DNA from: Candidatus Dojkabacteria bacterium UBA5232
Lineage (GTDB): Bacteria; Patescibacteriota; Dojkabacteria; SC72
DNA: 23,120 bases
Reading direction: 5' to 3'
NCBI GenBank assembly: GCA_002409215.1
Contig: DHUO01000020.1
Coordinates: 14,387 to 37,506 of the forward strand
In this document: one piece after another, positions 20,224 through 23,120 of the stretch
Position numbering within the stretch: the first letter of the stretch is position 1
Layout: every line of letters begins with the position of its first letter
Translations under genes and position numbers: made by a program
The notes under the pieces: model-generated
Told to the model about the DNA's origin: nothing
Databases searched by the model: none
Seen by the model: the letters and a program-made list of their open reading frames with translations, nothing else

Positions 20224-21152
20224 AATACTCTGAAATCCCAAACATTATCCTTCTTTTCATATACTTTTTTACATTTCTCACATGTAGCAATATCGCTATT
20301 AATGTGTAAAGATCCTTTGCATTCAGGACAGGCAAGGATGTCCCCGAGTGTCTCAAACTTCTCAATATCAGAAGATTTTTTCTTAACCTCTGTTTCCAGA
20401 AATATACTTGGTGATATATTTGACCAAGAGAGAGTTACTTGCATTATTTTCTCAAAGAAAAGAAGTATTTGATCGTTAAAAAGCTTCTTTAAGAAAGGAA
20501 TCCTTAAGAAAGAACAACCTATCTTTTTCTTAAGAGTGAAGTTGTTTTGTTCTAATAGTTCTTTGACATGTCCTGGATGATAGTTGAGGAAAATACCTTC
20601 AATGTTATCACCTGTTCCTTCTGTTACGCTAATAGAGGGCTGTTCATATATTTCTTTAGAAAAAATCTTGAAATTGCCTTTTAGTAATGCTCTTAGGATT
20701 GCTTTTAGATGCACCTTATTTGCAAACTCCTGTATGTATGTGGATTTTGGTTTCATTATCCTTCGAACCTCTTTTAGATACCCCTCGGGGTTTTCAATAT
20801 GGTGAAGTACTCTTACCATTAAACCACCATCAAAGACATTATCTTTAAGTGGCATTTTGTATGCATTGGCAGCAATTAGGTTAATATTTGGATATTTATT
20901 CTTCAAAACTTCGTAGTTATTTCTTAATGTTTTAGCAGAATAGTCAAGAATTACCGGATTTTTATACTTCTTGTCATATGTCGAGGTCAGTCTACCGTAT
21001 GATCCACCGATATCAATGAACCAATCCCCACTCTTTTGTTGAAATATTTTATTTAGCAAGTGTTTTTCGGCCAAGTCTTCATATCTCCTTTTAGTCCAGT
21101 ATTGCGAATAGTCATAACTAAAAAGATCATAATCTGAAACATCGTTATTCAT
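20220..21152 (-). CDS. Class I SAM methyltransferase with C-terminal zinc ribbon
   Basis: A 310-aa protein. An N-terminal methyltransferase fold carries motif I at D47-G53 (FIDIGGSYGRL) and VLHHIENPEGYLKEVRRIMK, the small-molecule or lipid type (Methyltransf_11-like). The C-terminus has CPEC (C275, C278) and CEKC (C291, C294), resembling a Trm112/DUF343-type ribbon fused to the enzyme. The substrate is unknown. It overlaps dnaG by 8 bp and rsmA by 4 bp, so it is locked between two nucleic-acid genes; a role on RNA or the ribosome is possible but unproven. Confidence 0.85.
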   Translation of the reverse strand: MNNDVSDYDLFSYDYSQYWTKRRYEDLAEKHLLNKIFQQKSGDWFIDIGGSYGRLTSTYDKKYKNPVILDYSAKTLRNNYEVLKNKYPNINLIAANAYKMPLKDNVFDGGLMVRVLHHIENPEGYLKEVRRIMKPKSTYIQEFANKVHLKAILRALLKGNFKIFSKEIYEQPSISVTEGTGDNIEGIFLNYHPGHVKELLEQNNFTLKKKIGCSFLRIPFLKKLFNDQILLFFEKIMQVTLSWSNISPSIFLETEVKKKSSDIEKFETLGDILACPECKGSLHINSDIATCEKCKKVYEKKDNVWDFRVL

Positions 21153-22869
21153 TTTCTATTTTATTTCTAAGTTTAGATATTTTTTGTAATTCTTTTAATG
21201 CCTCTTCATACTCCTCCTCATTTTCTAATTCTTCGCTCATGCTAATTTTTGCACTTAGTTCCTTCTGCTTGGTTTTATAATACTCTACTTTTATATTCCT
21301 TGCTGTAAATAGTAAGTCTTTTTCAATATCTTCCTTTTTCTCTGGTAGGTTTAATGTGTTAAAAATCATATCATCCAGAATCTCCTTAATATCCTCATCG
21401 TTCTCACTCTCTTTGTACAATTCCTCTTTCTCTTGTGGGGTATGAATTTCTTTAATTTGGTTGTATATCTTTCGTATTTGCCCATCTGTGAAGAATCTCT
21501 CATCAATGAGGAATTTTTCTTTCTCTTCTCCCGCAAGAAGAAGTAATTGTAGGTAGTGGACGATTAAATTATTTTTCTTCTTATCATCTTTTTTTCTAGA
21601 GACTTCAATCTTTGTTTCATCTTTCTCTCCTCTGTTTTCTGTTTTGTATTCTACTTTTGTCACATCCTTAAGCTTTCTTGCATAGAGTGATTTAGTATTG
21701 GGATCTTTCACAGAGTTGAGTAAGGGGAATATTGTTTTCTTTATTTTATTCAAATCTTCCAATTTGTTAAGATTACGTCCCTCGATTGTATTGGAAAGGA
21801 TATATGAGAACGCTTCTTTCTTATTCTCAATTAATTTGTCAAATTTCTTAGGTTCTTTTTGAAGTAGTTCATCAATATCTTTGTACGGGGTAGATACCGC
21901 AGCGTACGGGTTCATATTTAATTCTGAAGCAATCACAAACCCCCTTATTAGTGCTGCTTGCCCTGCTGAATCATCATCGAAGAAGAACAGAATGTTTTTT
22001 GTAGTATTAGATAGACCCTCAAGTTGCTCTTTTGTTATGCTTGTGCCTAGTGGGGCGACAATATTCTTTACTCCATGCTGATGTGCAGCAATGACATCCG
22101 TAGAGCCTTCGCATATTATTGCTAAGTCCTGTTTTCTAATCTCTTGCCTAGATTCATACTGTCCAAAAAGATTGTATGATTTATGGAATACAGGTGTTTC
22201 TGGAGTATTCATATATTTAGGACCATACTCATTTCCTTCGTTTTGTCTTGCGGTGAAGCCAATGACTTCTCCCCTCTTGGATCTAATTGGAAACATAATT
22301 CTGTCAAAAAACTTGTCCCGGAGAGTATTATTCTTCTCAACAAAAAGCCCTGAATCTAGGATAGCCTTCTTACTGAAAGAGCCTGAAGATTTAATTTTTT
22401 CCAAAAGCTTAGGGTATTTTGGTGCGTATCCAAGAGCAAAAGCTCTAATGGATTCCTTGCTAATTCCTCTGTTTTGTACATAGTTCATTGCTTTCTGATC
22501 TCTAAGAAGGGCGTTGTAGTAGTATTTGGTGGCAATATGGTTGATATCTTTAATTTCTTTATATTTGGTATTAACTTTTGTTCTCTTTAATTCAACTCCT
22601 GCAACTTTTGCTAATTTCTCTAGTGCTTCAGGGAAATCTATATTCTCTATCTCTTGGACAAAATTGAATATATCACCAGACTTACCACAACCGAAACATT
22701 TGTATCTCTGAATATCAGGGCTTACAATGAAGGAAGGTGTTTTTTCTTTGTGGAATGGACAAGAACCCGAGAAGTTCTTTCCTGCCTGTTTTAGATTTAC
22801 ATATTTCCCAATTACTTGGACAATATCTATCCTGTCCTTTATTTCTCCAATTTGATTAGATCCATCCAT
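21145..22869 (-). CDS. dnaG: DNA primase
   Basis: A 574-aa DnaG, near the usual 580-600, which makes RNA primers for replication. The zinc-binding domain has C37-P-F-H40 and C58-F-G-C61. The TOPRIM core has CEGSTD with E254 and FFFDDDSAGQ with D298-D300. The last 200 residues are a charged helical region that would bind the replicative helicase. It leads the dnaG-methyltransferase-rsmA operon and has a leaderless promoter. Confidence 0.97.
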   Translation of the reverse strand: MDGSNQIGEIKDRIDIVQVIGKYVNLKQAGKNFSGSCPFHKEKTPSFIVSPDIQRYKCFGCGKSGDIFNFVQEIENIDFPEALEKLAKVAGVELKRTKVNTKYKEIKDINHIATKYYYNALLRDQKAMNYVQNRGISKESIRAFALGYAPKYPKLLEKIKSSGSFSKKAILDSGLFVEKNNTLRDKFFDRIMFPIRSKRGEVIGFTARQNEGNEYGPKYMNTPETPVFHKSYNLFGQYESRQEIRKQDLAIICEGSTDVIAAHQHGVKNIVAPLGTSITKEQLEGLSNTTKNILFFFDDDSAGQAALIRGFVIASELNMNPYAAVSTPYKDIDELLQKEPKKFDKLIENKKEAFSYILSNTIEGRNLNKLEDLNKIKKTIFPLLNSVKDPNTKSLYARKLKDVTKVEYKTENRGEKDETKIEVSRKKDDKKKNNLIVHYLQLLLLAGEEKEKFLIDERFFTDGQIRKIYNQIKEIHTPQEKEELYKESENDEDIKEILDDMIFNTLNLPEKKEDIEKDLLFTARNIKVEYYKTKQKELSAKISMSEELENEEEYEEALKELQKISKLRNKIENE

Positions 22870-22875
22870 CTTGTA

Positions 22876-22884
22876 ATTATACCA
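22876..22884 (-). promoter_or_regulatory. leaderless promoter of dnaG
   Basis: TGGTATAAT (hexamer 22881-22876), then 6 nt (TACAAG) to ATG 22869. It fits in the 16-bp gap after the next gene's stop; no clear -35. Confidence 0.75.
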
Positions 22885-22885
22885 T

Positions 22886-23120
22886 TTACTTACAATCTAA
22901 AGCTTCTCCACTTAATGTACATGTCATTTCTGCAATTCCTTTTGAACTACTCTCTGGCCAAGGAAGTTCATTTCCATTGTATGATATCTTAGTACTGCTT
23001 AATCTCCCTGTTTTTATATATACCTTGTTCTGAAATTCATACTCTTTCTTAGAGGGTTCAACGACTTGTGCTAATTGGTTGATATCATCAATATCCAATC
23101 TAATCCATGCAGCATTATCA
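22886..23120 (-). CDS. C-terminal end of an unknown protein (runs off window)
   Basis: The frame is open to the window edge, with the last 77 residues visible and the stop at 22886. The in-frame TTG near 23098 has no start signals, so this is a partial gene rather than a 70-aa one. The tail holds YEFQNKVYIKTG and ends CTLSGEALDCK; two Cys could form a disulfide if the protein is exported. Not enough is visible to name it. Confidence 0.6.
   Translation of the reverse strand, partial: DNAAWIRLDIDDINQLAQVVEPSKKEYEFQNKVYIKTGRLSSTKISYNGNELPWPESSSKGIAEMTCTLSGEALDCK

Noticed and set aside
1..23120. Recoded TGA (code 25) as in Gracilibacteria/Absconditabacteria
   Set aside because: TGA ends rsmA, the methyltransferase and both ORF A genes at sensible positions, and no gene needs TGA read through.

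Overview
The window looks like chromosome from a Candidate Phyla Radiation (Patescibacteria) bacterium. The DNA is AT-rich (mid-30s % G+C by eye). Spacing is tight: ATGA overlaps, 1-bp gaps and promoters sitting on upstream stop codons. Gene content matches this group: a DUF4012 protein, a PilM/PilN/PilO-type pilus set, a short ValRS, and many small membrane proteins. TGA is a normal stop (rsmA, both small ORF A genes), so this is not the recoded-TGA branch (Gracilibacteria/Absconditabacteria). I cannot place it further; Dojkabacteria, Katanobacteria or Microgenomates relatives are guesses.

Layout. 1-143: two minus-strand tRNAs (Ser-GGA, cut by the window edge, and Arg-TCT). 189-3132: pilM followed by an overlapping gene for a membrane protein with a long extracytoplasmic region. 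3231-3726: a small cassette (promoter, ORF A, ORF B, structured RNA). 3736-5430: RNase J. 5431-5750: a GC-rich non-coding gap with repeats. 5751-8030: valS. 8140-8847: three small unknown genes ending in a clear terminator. 8928-9186: a non-coding segment bounded by a perfect 19-bp inverted repeat. 9187-10626: metG. 10665-12084: pilN, pilO and a small membrane gene. 12081-13166: rpoD (minus), divergent across 24 bp from a small zinc-ribbon gene (13191-13529). 13591-14085: a second copy of the small cassette. 14083-17738: a PEGA protein gene and a gene for a SDR-DUF4012 fusion. 17778-22869: dnaG, methyltransferase, rsmA, membrane protein and WecA/MraY-like gene on the minus strand. 22886-23120: the 3' end of another gene.

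How it fits together. Most genes are core information processing (aaRS, primase, sigma factor, RNase J, rRNA dimethylation), interleaved with envelope functions (pilus base proteins, polyprenyl-phosphate sugar transferase-like protein, DUF4012 protein). Transcription start signals are unusually readable. At least six genes have a -10 hexamer ending 6-7 nt before the start codon, which predicts leaderless mRNAs. Shine-Dalgarno sequences appear mainly at operon-internal genes and at genes with a real 5' leader.

The strongest candidate for something undescribed is the duplicated cassette at 3231-3726 and 13591-14085. Each copy has an extended -10 promoter, a ~30-nt leader whose Shine-Dalgarno can fold into a hairpin, a 55-56 aa ORF A, an ATGA-coupled 63 aa membrane ORF B ending in HTHAW, and, 11-13 nt after the stop codon, a 61-nt element that folds as a three-way junction and is identical at 60 of 61 positions.
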